The notes under the pieces were generated by a model that was not told the DNA's origin, did no database searches, and saw only the letters and a list, made by a program, of their open reading frames with translations. The translations under genes were made by a program, and so were the position numbers. Of a DNA stretch of 64,000 bases, positions 36,380 to 46,474 are shown piece after piece. The stretch is from contig JAUTDP010000001.1 of assembly GCA_033439795.1 (NCBI GenBank), positions 3,720,001 to 3,784,000 of the forward strand, in the 5' to 3' direction. The DNA comes from Sordaria brevicollis (Eukaryota > Ascomycota > Sordariomycetes > Sordariales > Sordariaceae). The first letter of the stretch is position 1; every line of letters begins with the position of its first letter.

Positions 36380-37390
36380 ACTATTAACGTTATTATAAAA
36401 GGGCACGTTTACCTAACGGTAATACCCGTATATAGTATCGACCTACTACCTTACTTCCTATATAACCTTCTTTAAAAAATTTTTAAACTCTTTATTATTT
36501 AACGTATTATTATTAACGTATTAATATTACCGTTATATATAAGCCTTTATATTATTAAAATATACTTCAATAGGGTTAAAATTTAAAGAATATAATAATA
36601 AAAATTATAATAATATACTTTTATTATCGTATACAATCTTAATAGAAGGGTCTTTATACTATAATATATTATCTATTACTAATATACTATAATAATTAGG
36701 GAACGGATTTATTTTAGGTAACACCTCCTCCTCTAATTAAATAATAAAACCGGTTATATTTATTACTCCCTTATAATATAATATATTAATAAGACTATTT
36801 ATAGTTATTACTAATAATAAATAAAACCGTTTCCCCCTAATAAATATACTCTCTACAATTAGTACTATACCCTTTAATATTTACCTAATACGACGAACGC
36901 TATTTTTCTTATTAATACCAAATTCGTTATAAAATACGTATATCTCTATTAAAAACGTAGAAACCTTCTTTAATTAATTTAACTATAATAACTCGTTACA
37001 TTAAGAAACTTTATACGCCATTTTTTTATTAATCTATTTAAAAATTCTTAATTATTTTAATATAATATTCATTAATACATATATATTCATTTCGGTAACT
37101 AAATAATATTATATCTCATCGAAATATAAATCGGGTTTATAACGAAGGAGATCGAAAACTTCCTATACGACCAATAATTAAATACCTTATAAGGATATTA
37201 AAAATCGTTATCTATTATCTATACCTCTATAACCGCCAGCGTTAATATTATTACGTTATATCTCGAATTATTTTAGGGGTAAATTATACCAATAGTTTTA
37301 AAATTCTTCTTCAATTTCTAAATATAGCGCTTAAATATACTAACCGCTTACGCAATTTTTTTAGGGTATTCGCTAGCGGTTAGTATTAAG
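36380..37390 (-). pseudogene. Relic of a Tc1/mariner-type transposase
   Basis: Reading the minus strand, one frame keeps recognisable transposase blocks interrupted by TAA and TAG stops. In order these are KPDLYFDEI (end of the helix-turn-helix region), TEMNIYV, FYNEFGINKK (first catalytic block), GKRFYLL, LEEEVLPKINPFPN, ILVIDNI (second catalytic Asp), the SLNFNPIE block (third catalytic Glu) and FNNIKAY. Order and spacing match the DDE endonuclease of fungal Tc1/mariner elements. Changes such as Met to Ile, Ala to Ile and Gln to stop fit C-to-T or G-to-A transitions. In the first block the expected Asp reads Asn or Glu. The ends are approximate because the start and stop are destroyed. Confidence 0.82.
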
Positions 37391-37543
37391 TGTATTGTTC
37401 GCCTTTATTGTTTATTAGAGTGGTTAAGTATAATTATAACGTTTATAGATTTCGAAAACTTCAAAAACCGTTAGATTTGGGTATAAAACGATTAAGATAT
37501 TCAAATTCAAAGATTCGACATGGTATTTTTGATGCATGTTCTG

Positions 37544-37599
37544 TAAAGGGGGGTGCCTGTGCGAAGTGGGGACTGGCCAGTCGTTTTCAACACACAGCG
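37544..37599 (-). repeat. Right terminal inverted repeat
   Basis: The mirror copy of the left repeat; read on the minus strand it begins cgctgtgtgttgaaaacgac. It ends about 695 bp upstream of the al-3 start codon. Confidence 0.93.
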
Positions 37600-38293
37600 G
37601 CTATTTTCAGGTGGCCCTTGGGGTTCCATTCCTAACACCACACCACCCACTCCATTCATCACCCCGTCGGCGACTCGGCCGCCTAAAAAGTCTCCGCGCT
37701 TGTTGCCATTACTTCCATGCACATCCACTGTTATGCCAGGGGAAAGACGAACGGCAGCAGGGCAGGCAGGTCAGGGTAGCGATGATTCCGATCAAGAAAG
37801 CTACACTACAGCGGAGCTTGGCCCGATTTGTCTGCCCGCAGTTTCCTTTCCTGATCGATTCCGCGGATACAATGACGATGGCTCGCATGTGTCAAGATCG
37901 TGGATCAATGCGATCTGGATGATGGCGGAAGCGAGGAGCATGAAGAGAAAAAAAAAGACTGGTTGTTCGGCGAGATTATACTTACTAACCCAAGATACAG
38001 ATCTCTTGGCCTTAACAGGCGAGCAGGCAAATCCCCCTTCTTATAGCGAAAGTAAGGTTAATTGTGGCCGATTGGCACAAGACCTGTCGAGCGTTTTTAT
38101 CGTCATAGCCTGAGGGCATCGGACGTTGCTCAACAAGACTGTGAAGCTTGCTTTAGTTGTCACAAGACGTGAACTATATTTATAAGAAGGCAGCCAGAGT
38201 CCGGCCACTTACCTTCGACGCACAGGGAAATCTCTATCGACAGTTTTCCAATCACAGTAACATATAAAAAGGAAGAAGAAGGAACACGTCACC
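37600..38293 (+). promoter_or_regulatory. al-3 upstream region
   Basis: This is the DNA between the transposon and the al-3 start codon. It holds a cluster of GAT-core sites (listed separately) and a TATA-like sequence (tatatttataag, 38175-38186) about 110 bp before the ATG. al-3 is known to be light-induced through the White Collar complex and to have a second, conidiation-linked transcript with an upstream start, so both promoters should lie here or inside the transposon edge. A chance open frame at 37553-38113 is not supported. Confidence 0.6.
37853..37924 (+). promoter_or_regulatory. Candidate light-response elements (GATC/GATCGA cluster)
   Basis: Within 72 bp there are GAT cores at 37853 (GATCGATT), 37865, 37877, 37896 (GATCG), 37903 (GATC), 37912 (GATC), 37918 and 37921. 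Pairs of closely spaced GATN sites and the GATCGA word are the known binding pattern of the White Collar GATA-type complex at Neurospora light-regulated promoters. The cluster is about 370-440 bp upstream of the al-3 start. Which sites are used is not shown by the sequence. Confidence 0.5.
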
Positions 38294-39625
38294 ATGGCCG
38301 TAACTTCCTCCTCACCTGTCCCCGCCCCGCTTCCCGGTCTCTCCAACAACAACAACAACAACGACGACGACGACTTTGCTCCCTTTGGCACCAACATCAA
38401 GAACAAGTTTCCATCCGCCATCATCCCTCCAAGGACATCATCGAATCTCAATCCCTTGACATCAGCTGGTATTCCCGTTCCTCTCGCCATACCCGGCTCC
38501 AATTGGACAACGCAACAGCAAGCTCAGCAAAGCCGCAAACGCAAGGCCTCAGTCGCCCAAATCAGTCCTACCAGCATGCTCCCAACTTCCTTCTCCCCAT
38601 ACACAATGGCGCCGCAACCACCACAGCCTCCTCCGAACCCGGACCGGTTCGCAACCGAGGACTTCTTCAGCCCCTCGCGGCGCACCTGGTCCGAAGAGAA
38701 GGAGAAAGTTCTGACCGGTCCTTACGACTATCTGAATGGGCACCCAGGGAAGGACATCCGGTCGCAGATGGTGAAAGCCTTCAACGCCTGGCTCGACGTC
38801 CCCGCGGAATCTCTCGAGGTGATCACCAAAGTGATCAGCATGCTGCACACAGCCTCGTTGCTCGTCGACGACGTCGAAGACAACAGCGTCCTTCGACGCG
38901 GCTTCCCCGTCGCGCACTCCATCTTCGGCATCCCGCAGACCATCAACACGTCCAACTACGTGTACTTTTACGCCCTGCAAGAGCTGCAAAAACTCAAAAA
39001 CCCCAAAGCCGTCAGCATCTTTTCCGAGGAGCTACTCAACCTGCACCGCGGCCAGGGCATGGATCTCTTCTGGCGTGACACCCTCACCTGCCCCACGGAG
39101 GACGACTACCTGGAGATGGTCTCCAACAAAACTGGCGGACTTTTCAGGCTGGGCATCAAGCTGATGCAAGCCGAATCGCGCTCGCCCGTCGACTGCGTCC
39201 CCCTGGTCAACATCATCGGGCTCATCTTCCAGATCGCCGACGATTACCATAACCTGTGGAACCGTGAGTACACGGCCAACAAGGGCATGTGCGAGGACCT
39301 GACGGAGGGCAAATTCAGTTTCCCTGTTATTCACAGCATCAGGTCAAACCCGAGCAACATGCAGCTGCTCAACATCCTCAAACAAAAGACGGAAGACGAG
39401 CAGGTGAAGCGGTACGCGGTCGCGTATATGGAGAGCACGGGAAGCTTTGAGTATACCCGGAAAGTTATCAAGGTGCTGGTGGATAGGGCTAGGAAGATGA
39501 CGGAGGAGATTGATGATGGACGGGGAAAGAGTGGCGGGATTCACAAAATTTTGGATCGCATCATGTTGCATCAGGAGGACAATGGAGCGCAGACGCAGCC
39601 GGAGAATGGCGGTAAGAAGGAGTAG
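38294..39625 (+). CDS. al-3: Geranylgeranyl diphosphate synthase (albino-3)
   Basis: An uninterrupted 443-residue frame in good start context (caccATGGCC). The first 120 residues are low complexity (Pro, Ser, Gln), with an Asn6-Asp4 run encoded by AAC/GAC repeats. The trans-prenyltransferase domain follows: the first Asp-rich motif DDVED at 192-196 (after LHTASLLV), GQGMDLFW at 253-260, the second Asp-rich motif DDYHN at 316-320 and a late [14 protein letters not shown] segment. The Asp motifs bind magnesium and the allylic diphosphate. The enzyme adds isopentenyl diphosphate to make C20 geranylgeranyl diphosphate for carotenoids and protein prenylation. I recognise it as Neurospora AL-3, whose mutants are albino. 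The Asn/Asp tract could vary in length between strains. It is convergent with the Cys-rich membrane protein gene downstream. Confidence 0.97.
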   Translation: MAVTSSSPVPAPLPGLSNNNNNNDDDDFAPFGTNIKNKFPSAIIPPRTSSNLNPLTSAGIPVPLAIPGSNWTTQQQAQQSRKRKASVAQISPTSMLPTSFSPYTMAPQPPQPPPNPDRFATEDFFSPSRRTWSEEKEKVLTGPYDYLNGHPGKDIRSQMVKAFNAWLDVPAESLEVITKVISMLHTASLLVDDVEDNSVLRRGFPVAHSIFGIPQTINTSNYVYFYALQELQKLKNPKAVSIFSEELLNLHRGQGMDLFWRDTLTCPTEDDYLEMVSNKTGGLFRLGIKLMQAESRSPVDCVPLVNIIGLIFQIADDYHNLWNREYTANKGMCEDLTEGKFSFPVIHSIRSNPSNMQLLNILKQKTEDEQVKRYAVAYMESTGSFEYTRKVIKVLVDRARKMTEEIDDGRGKSGGIHKILDRIMLHQEDNGAQTQPENGGKKE

Positions 39626-40112
39626 TGTGGATGTGAATGTGGTGGTGTTTTGTCTGTCATACATACCCATACCCTTTTCTTTATTGCGGCCGTCAATTTT
39701 ACTCTCATGGTTGTTTGTTTTACTTTTACGGGGATTGAATGTACTGGTAGTTGTCGAGCGATTGCGCCTGGCATGGAAGGACACGGTGCTTAACCACATG
39801 GCGTTCATCTCTGGTATGCTTCCGACGGCGCTTGGGTATATTTCGTTTGGGTTGTCATATTTTGTGAAACGCGGGAAAGCAAGTAAGCAGTCAAGCATAG
39901 CGAATTTGAAACCTCTCTTTTCTTTAAGTCTTTCTTCCCTTGGCTGACTGAATACGTTATTGGGCGTTCATTGCAAAGTCAAGGCAAAGCTCCAAAGTCC
40001 ATGTGAAGTCATCTAAGCTCTGGTTTGCTGATTTTTCACAACATTTTTGCTAGTTTCTCTACCTATCCACCATTCCATCTGCCAACATGCCCAAGTTGTA
40101 GCCAGAATCTTC
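39626..40112. other. Convergent 3' intergenic region
   Basis: Five hundred bases between the al-3 stop and the stop of the minus-strand membrane protein. No supported gene. Confidence 0.5.
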
Positions 40113-41724
40113 TCAAAACTTCTCTACCGGCCTCGGTCCCTCGCGAGATGGAGTCCGTAAGGTCTCTGTATGCGGCGACGGCGTATACAACGGGGAGACT
40201 GGTCCTCCTTCCATATCCAATGGCCCAGATCCGTACAGCTCAAACCGCTCGCCGACTTCTTCTTGGTGTCCTGCTAGCTGCCCAGCCGCAGAGGTATAAT
40301 GCGTCGTCGCCGGGGAAGCTGTGGGAGCCACACTGCGAGGATGCTGCTCCGTCATCATCCTCGAATCGATCTCAACCGGCACCGCAATATCGCCCGGCCC
40401 ATGCGGCTGCAGTGGAACACCCCTATCTCTATCTACGCCGGGGGTACCAGTACCTGTTGATGGCAGCTGGGCATCCGAGTAAGGTCCGACCGCGGCCTCT
40501 GGGCCGAAATAATCCTGAGTCCCACCTTGCCGCGACTGGACATCGGACGTGATTTCGGACATGGGTTGTTGTCCTCTCCCTCCTCCACCGATGATGGCAC
40601 CAATAATCCTGCTTGGCCCCGAGCGGCGAGAGGTGCTTGCTGTTGTGCCACCCGCCTCGCTTGCCCTTCTGCGCCTACGGGATCGCAAACACCACCACGT
40701 CAAGGCGCCGATGACCAACCCAAAGCCGACAACCACGCCAATGGCAATACCCGCCTTCGCACCCGCACTTAGACCGCCATCGGGCTTCAACTCAGTAATG
40801 CCGCTGAAGGTTGGAGTAGCGGCGCGTTCGGCGCAAAAGGCTTTGCCGGTAATTTGGGTGCAGCTCTGGGAGAGGTCACAGCATCCGCCGCCTATGCTGG
40901 CATCGCAGGAAGTTTGGCTGGTCGTGCATCCCGGAGGGACGAGAGGAACCAGAGTGCTCATTGTAGACGAGGGCGTGACGGTGGCAATACATTTGCCGTT
41001 TTCACCGCAAGCTTGGCCGTAGGGACAACAGCCACCACCCAGTGAAGATGGGCATGAATAGAAGGAGGTGCTGCATTTGCGCGGGCAACAAGCTGCCACA
41101 AGGCTTGTGGTAGTTGTACCATCCGTTGTAATGGTTCTGGTGAGGGGGCATAAGGTCGAACCTGAACTGCATGGAGCACCACAGTTGGAACCAATTGCGC
41201 AACATGCTGCCTTGGTCAAGACAGTAGAGTTGGCCTGACAGCTGTACGAGATTGAGAATATTAGCATCAGGGCTTGAAGAGAAGCACAAAAAATATTGAT
41301 TAAGAGACATCGGCTCAAACATAGCAACAGCCGTTATGCGCGGCCGGTCAACGACCATTACCAGGAGGAAGGAGCACATACAACTGATCGTTCCCACAAC
41401 AGAAGTCACCGCCATCATTTCCAAGTTCGAGGCCTGAAGAATATCCAACATCCTTCCGTTAGTCATTGTAACCATGTGAGATTTTCATGGGCAGCTCGTA
41501 CAAGAGTGTTGGTTATTGGGACATTGAAGTGAACCCTGTCGCTTCTCAAGCGGACTGGCGTTTAAAGCAGCGTATTCGTGGAAGTATCGAGGAGACAACA
41601 GGACGCCCGTTTCCACAGCCTGGAAGTTCTCATATGCGGCGACGGTAGCAATGGCCGGTATGAGAAGCCAAACAAGCAAGGCCAGGACGCGCTGGACTCG
41701 GATGGAAGCATCCATCATGGTCAT
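40113..41724 (-). CDS. Secreted-type Cys-rich single-pass membrane protein
   Basis: Three exons on the minus strand (41502-41724, 41382-41433, 40113-41241) give 467 residues. The middle exon is only 52 nt but restores the Cys-rich frame (LELGNDGGDFCCGNDQ). There is a signal peptide (about 1-30, VLALLVWLLIPAIATVAA) and a dibasic Kex2-type site (EKRQG). A Cys-rich ectodomain follows with paired CC motifs (FCCGND, KAACCAIGSNC, AACCPRKC, GGGCCPYGQAC, GGGCCDLSQSC). Then comes one membrane segment (AGIAIGVVVGFGLVIGALTW), a basic stop-transfer cluster (RSRRRRR) and a long Pro/Ser/Gly-rich cytoplasmic tail. The architecture is that of fungal wall-sensor or surface proteins, but I cannot name a specific family or ligand. 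The ATG at 41724 was chosen as the first in frame; Met codons at 41718 and 41715 are close alternatives. Confidence 0.82.
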
Positions 41725-43352
41725 GGATGGCCTATACTATCGTCCTGTTATATCCTGAGATCATCGACGGTGTGGGTACTATCCTCGCAGGAAACAGCAC
41801 TAAACCATGACTTCCAGAAGGTGACGGGGGGTTAGTCGTTGGGCGTTGGGACGATATTTAGGGAGAGTGAGTGCCGACGGCGACAAAGATGTTGAAAGCG
41901 GGTAGGCAGATGAGACCGAAGCAAGCAAAGAAGACAAATTACGAGCGAATCCTTCACTAGGTGAAAATCTCACGGCATGTCAGCATTGGATTTGCGCCGG
42001 TTGACAGAAGAAAAACCGCGTGGTCCTCTCTGTCCCTGTAAGCGCGCCGAGGGATGGTGACTTGAATGGTCCGGGGGGCCGGCTACGCTGTTAATGTTCC
42101 ATTATTCCTATGCAACGGGCAGAGGCTTCCCGGTGGCACAGCAGGGCCAGTTCACCGGACTGGAACTAGTGGCGGGGCGAAGAAACTGCACGGCATAATG
42201 AACAGTGGGAGTTCAAGAAAGCAGTGCTGTGAATATCGCCGTCGTTGTATTTGCTGACACTGGTGACAATGGTTTGTGTGCCCTCCCTGTGAAGCCACCA
42301 GCGGGGAATAGACGCCTCGAAGGGCCTTGAGAGCTCTTGCTCGCAAAGAGTTGCGAAGAGCCAGATTCAAGCCGAGTCCCGAAAAGGAAAGTGAGCGAGT
42401 CGACTTGGTTGGTGGTATCAAACACAAGGTTTCATGCAATGCAGCGCTTCGCTACACCGTCACGTTGTACGGTGGTTCTGAGTATTGCCTCCTGTCGCCC
42501 ATGCCCTTGAAGTTCTCGAGAAGTTAGTGAGAAGAAAGTTGAGATTTCCATCAGGAAAATCAGTGCAACAGTTGCGAAATACGTTGGGAACCGGTTGGTA
42601 TGCGTGAAGGGGTTTGTGATGGATATGATATCGCAGGTTGGGTGAAGAAGCGCAATCCCACCCGGGAGGTGTTGTTCAGTTGACAGAGAAATAAAGCCTG
42701 GTGGGGATCTTTTTCTTCACTTTCCAGATTCACTTCGTTTCCACTTATCAAGAGGAATGAATGGGTCATGCCTTCTGACTGACGAGAACATGAGGCTTCG
42801 TAGTTGAAGTTCAGTTAAGCAAGAAGAGAAGTCGCGACCAGCGCTTTATCAGTCCAACTACCTCTAATTACTATCCCCTGCCCTCTGCACGGTTCCCGCT
42901 TTCCTCATACGGACAACTCAAAACGAAATCAGGAAGGCTTCCACGGCCCTGCCAAGATTCACGACTCTGACATCGATCTCTCCACCAGAGTCAAGATCGC
43001 GAGATCCACGGCCAACTCAATTCTCACCAAGTGCTTACCATGTCAATGCTGTCGGTGCACCAATGCAACGCCAAGTGGCATGAGCCAAACCTAAGACGGG
43101 TAGGGAAATCTTGGTCGTTCTATTCATAACAGCCATATTTGGAATGGTGTTCCCCAGACAACGTCGCTGCCTAGAGACTACAACTCGAGACAAAAGAAGA
43201 CATGGGGTGATTCCACGGGAATACGCGAAAACGTGTATGAGGAGCGCCACCATTCCATAAGTTGTATAAATCCTTCATTTTCTTGACTTTCGTCATCCTC
43301 TCGTCCTTCCATCTTCAAGTGGCAGTAGTAACCTTTCCAATCAAGAAGAGAA
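41725..43352. other. Divergent intergenic region
   Basis: About 1.6 kb between the Cys-rich membrane protein (minus) and the surface protein (plus). It should contain both promoters. The open frames at 42152-42439 and 43035-43369 have no motifs and are not supported. Confidence 0.45.
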
Positions 43353-44222
43353 ATGCGTTCCTCTTCCATCCCCCCGGTGCTTCCAGCACTTCTCCTCGCC
43401 GCGCCTTTGACGAGCGCAGCCTCCCTGCTCGGGCGCGCCGACGAGCGCTACGAAGACATTGTCTGTCGGCCTGCGGTAAAGGAAGGATCCAACGGCCCCA
43501 TTCCTCCCTGCATCAGTCTCGAGAACATCGAAGCCCAATGCGCCCCCAACGGAACCTCACCCCTTGCTTACGAGGCTCACAAGCAATGTGAGCAACCCTC
43601 GTTCACTCTATTGCCAACACATCGATTTGACTAACAGTCCTCCCAAAAAGGCATGTGCGGCGGCTCCTTCTTCACCGAATGGCCACTCTGCCAAAACTGT
43701 CTCTTCGTCCACGGCCTGCGCTCCGAGCGCGACGTCGACCGCTACCTCTCCGTACTCGCCTCCGCGTCCTCCGTCCTGTGCGAAGCCGAGGCCACGCCCA
43801 GTGCCATCTTCCGCGACATCTTCCAAAGCGTAGACTACGAAGTGCCGGTGCCGACCACCGGTGCCACGGGCAAGAGCGACCAGGCCGTCAGCAAGACGGA
43901 CGTCAGCTATTACATGACCACCGTTAGCCAGGGCCCGGGAAAAATCACGGGCTCGGCGTTGAGTGCGACTGCGACTGGTGATGCTGCTCCGGCACCGCAG
44001 ACTACGAATACCGGTGATGATGATGATGAGGATGGTGGGAAGACGGCAGTGAGCACTGTTCGTCCTATCGGAACCGTCACGAGCGCCCCGGCTAGCAGCG
44101 CTGCTAGTAATGCACCTGCTTCGGAAACCTCGTCGAAACCTTCTAGCGCCGCGGGAGTAAAGGCTGGCCTTACCGGTGTTGTTGGCGTTGCTGCTGCTAT
44201 GGCGGTTGCTATGATGCTTTAA
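43353..44222 (+). CDS. Probable GPI-anchored Ser/Thr-rich surface protein
   Basis: Two exons (43353-43587 and 43651-44222; 63-nt intron with GTGAGC donor, CTAAC branch and an AAG acceptor) encode 268 residues. A signal peptide occupies about residues 1-22 (PPVLPALLLAAPLTSAAS). The ectodomain has a Cys-rich part across the splice site (QCMCGGSFFTEWPLCQNC, then LFVHGLRSERDVD) and a long helix. A Ser/Thr/Ala/Pro-rich stalk with an Asp-rich patch (DDDDEDGG) follows. The last about 20 residues are hydrophobic (AGLTGVVGVAAAMAVAMML) and end the protein, which is typical of a GPI-anchor signal. The CxCGGSF/W/C pattern is one I associate with conserved fungal secreted proteins of unknown function. The AAG acceptor was chosen because it keeps the conserved frame; the nearby AACAG would shift it. 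Confidence 0.8.
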
Positions 44223-44905
44223 TGGGACGCTAATTGGAGGCCGTGATGTTGAGGATGATTCTAATGACGAGATGTGAGATGGAAACGTTGAATGAAAGTA
44301 ATGTGAGCCATTCTGGCGAGGGAGACTCGATCTTGTGTCTGTATGGATCCTGATCATGTAATGAACTTGGGAATGCAATTTACCGTTTGTGGAATAAATA
44401 ACAAGCCGAAGAGAGGGGATTCAAGCTTCCACAGAGTGACCTGTTGACCAAAATTTGGTTGAGAAACAGTACCTCTAGCTCTGTCTGGCCGCGAAAACTT
44501 CCGCTTCCTGCTCATTTTCGCGAGAATGTGTCTGGGTTTGGATTTGTGTCGACCTCAGAGTCGTCTATCGTATTTATCTGATGGACGTTGGTCAGTTAAA
44601 TACCCAAAAATCGTAATTAATCAAGCTCTGTCCCCAGATGGACTTACAATGCTCTTTCTGCCCATTGCCAGATGGTTTCAAGACCACAGGTGACCTGACA
44701 TGGAACTTTGGACCCGAAGGTTAAGGTTGCTTCATATGTTCTTCCATTTCAAATCATGTATCTCGCCGGCTATCAGCCTAGGACCTAATAATGCTATCCC
44801 AAAACTGACCGTTCGCTCGCCGACCCAAAAAAGAGGTATCTCATTTCTCATATCGCAATATCTCAAAACGCCCCACCAATGAATCAAATTCCACATACTC
44901 CCAAT
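44223..44905. other. Convergent 3' intergenic region
   Basis: Nearly 700 bases between the stop codons of the surface protein and the GFA-domain gene. No supported gene. Confidence 0.45.
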
Positions 44906-45768
44906 TTACTCGGGCATGCCGTCGAAGGGCTTAGCCAGGTGCTCCTGGCAGAAGGGGAGCTTGGACTTGCACCAGATCTCGGTGTCCTGTTGAATCCACG
45001 GTTAGAATCCAATGATGGTAAGTGGGAAAGGTGGGATATCAAAACATACAGGCTTGAGGTTCTTCTTGATCTCAGTGGAGAGAGTGCCGGCCTTGAGGGC
45101 AATGATGGGGGGAGCAGCCTCGGGGTCGTGGGCAATGGGGGAGCCGCACTCCTCGCAGAACCAGCGCCAGACGGCGTTGCCGGAGTCGGCGGTACCCTTC
45201 CACTTCTTGACGGGGCCGTTGACCTCGAGCTTCTCCTTGAGGACTACGGCAACGAGGGCTGTTGTTTTGTGCAACTTGTCAGTTCATCTGTGCTCATTCC
45301 TCAATTTGGTAGTCATGGCGAAGGGTGTAAGGAAGAGTTGAGGTTGATAGTAGGGTTCGGGTTATGTGATTGGGTAAACGCCATTTTCAGCAGCCGTTCA
45401 CATGGAGCTCTACTGTAGCTAGAGCTACACGGTTGGCCCATATGTACAGCTAAGACCACTGAAAGTCCTGTGCTGCAGGTGCAGAACAATGCAGATTATT
45501 GTTGAGATATTGCGGGGGTGGGGCGGGGTAGAGAGAGGCTGTCCCGAGCTCGGCGGTGGAAGAAAAGCCTCTGCTATGAGATGACTCTGGTCTTCCTCCA
45601 GTCTGTGGAGTTCTCAAGGATCCAAATGCGAAAGGTGAACTTACAGTAGGTAGAGCCGGACTGACGCTGGCAGTCATCGCAGTGGTCGTAGCCAGTGAGG
45701 AGAGGCTGCTCAGTGTCCTTGACGGTGTAAGTGACAGCCTTGCAAAGGCAGTGACCGGTGAGAGGCAT
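44906..45768 (-). CDS. GFA-domain (glutathione-dependent formaldehyde-activating-like) protein
   Basis: Three minus-strand exons (45645-45768, 45050-45258, 44906-44986) encode 137 residues, the usual length of single-domain fungal members. The introns are 386 and 63 nt. Zinc-ligand Cys motifs are in the expected order: GHCLCKAVTYTV near the N-terminus, DHCDDCQRQSGS, then WFCEECGSPI. The C-terminal DTEIWCKSK, LPFC and FDGMPE also fit the family. The founding enzyme of the family joins formaldehyde to glutathione, but most fungal paralogues have unknown substrates, so only family membership is claimed. The first intron is longer than the others in this window. I looked for a missed exon inside it and the joined protein needs none. 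Confidence 0.9.
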
Positions 45769-46474
45769 GTTGGCGGTTGTTGGGGGGTTTGACTTGAAAA
45801 GAGGTTGAGTTGAGTAGGTTGTCCGAGAGGAAGGGTCGAAAATTGAAGACGGGCAGAGCAAGTAGGATTATATAGGAAGCTTGTGAATGAAGAAGTGAGG
45901 ATGAAGAGTGGTTTCTGAGAGGAATCCACTTGGTTCTTATAGAAGATGGGGCATGGCAGACGTGGAAGGTGCGGTGCGTATGCAAGAAGGGCTCTCCAAC
46001 TCGCTCCCCGCCCTATCAATCAGGGAAACTCAAATCATGGTCTCCGTAATCAAGCCCGAAGCTCCATCCACTCCCAACTTCGCCGTCCGAAGACAGGAGT
46101 TGGGAACGCCTGAGAGACGGACAAATCGGTTCCACGCTGCACGCATGGTAATCTTGTCCTCCACACTGCCAAAGACACGGTCCCCAACCCCACTCGTTCA
46201 CTAGCCAGCCTGGCAAGATGACGGTGAGCATCTATGTACGAGGCTGGATGTGATATGTATCGCGGTGGGCAACTAGCAGCGCGGCTATCATGGAGGAGGT
46301 TCCAGATACCGATTACCCATGGGGTAATAGGGGTTGCCGTTGCCCGAGTGGGTAATCTAGGCCTGTACGTCAGTAATCCGTACATGATCGTCCAGCCATT
46401 GATGTCCTTAGAATATTCCCGAAAGTAACACAAAAGTACCCAGAGATGGGACTTTTGCTGACAGCTAGAACAGC
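45769..46474. other. Intergenic, no supported gene
   Basis: Seven hundred bases that include the promoter of the GFA gene on its left side. Short chance frames only. Confidence 0.4.

Larger units (their letters stand above)
33153..37599 (-). mobile_element. RIP-mutated DNA transposon with 56-bp TIRs (Tc1/mariner type)
   Basis: A 4447-bp block is bounded by inverted repeats (33153-33208 and 37544-37599). The interior is extremely AT-rich, nearly free of CpA and TpG, and has stops in every frame, which is the result expected from RIP on both strands. At its right end a minus-strand frame still reads as a Tc1/mariner (IS630) DDE transposase. The left 3 kb is not identified and is longer than such elements usually carry, so a nested element or a second gene is possible. 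No convincing target-site duplication is visible (flanks are ...ctacaca and gctattt...). It is certainly inactive. The strand given is that of the transposase. Confidence 0.85.

Noticed and set aside
33209..37540. CRISPR-like or satellite array in the AT-rich block
   Set aside because: The repeated taataat patterns are a by-product of RIP; there are no regular spacers or unit lengths, and the organism is a eukaryote.
33153..37599. Target-site duplication around the TIR element
   Set aside because: The immediate flanks (ctacaca and gctattt) do not match. Dinucleotide matches found by moving the border are palindromes within the TIR and carry no information.
37553..38113. 186-codon plus-strand frame starting inside the right TIR
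   Set aside because: No motif, starts in the transposon end and overlaps the al-3 promoter sites.
38294..45768. Carotenoid or secondary-metabolite gene cluster around al-3
   Set aside because: Neighbours are a surface protein, a membrane protein and a GFA-domain enzyme; no phytoene synthase, desaturase, P450, PKS or terpene cyclase is present.
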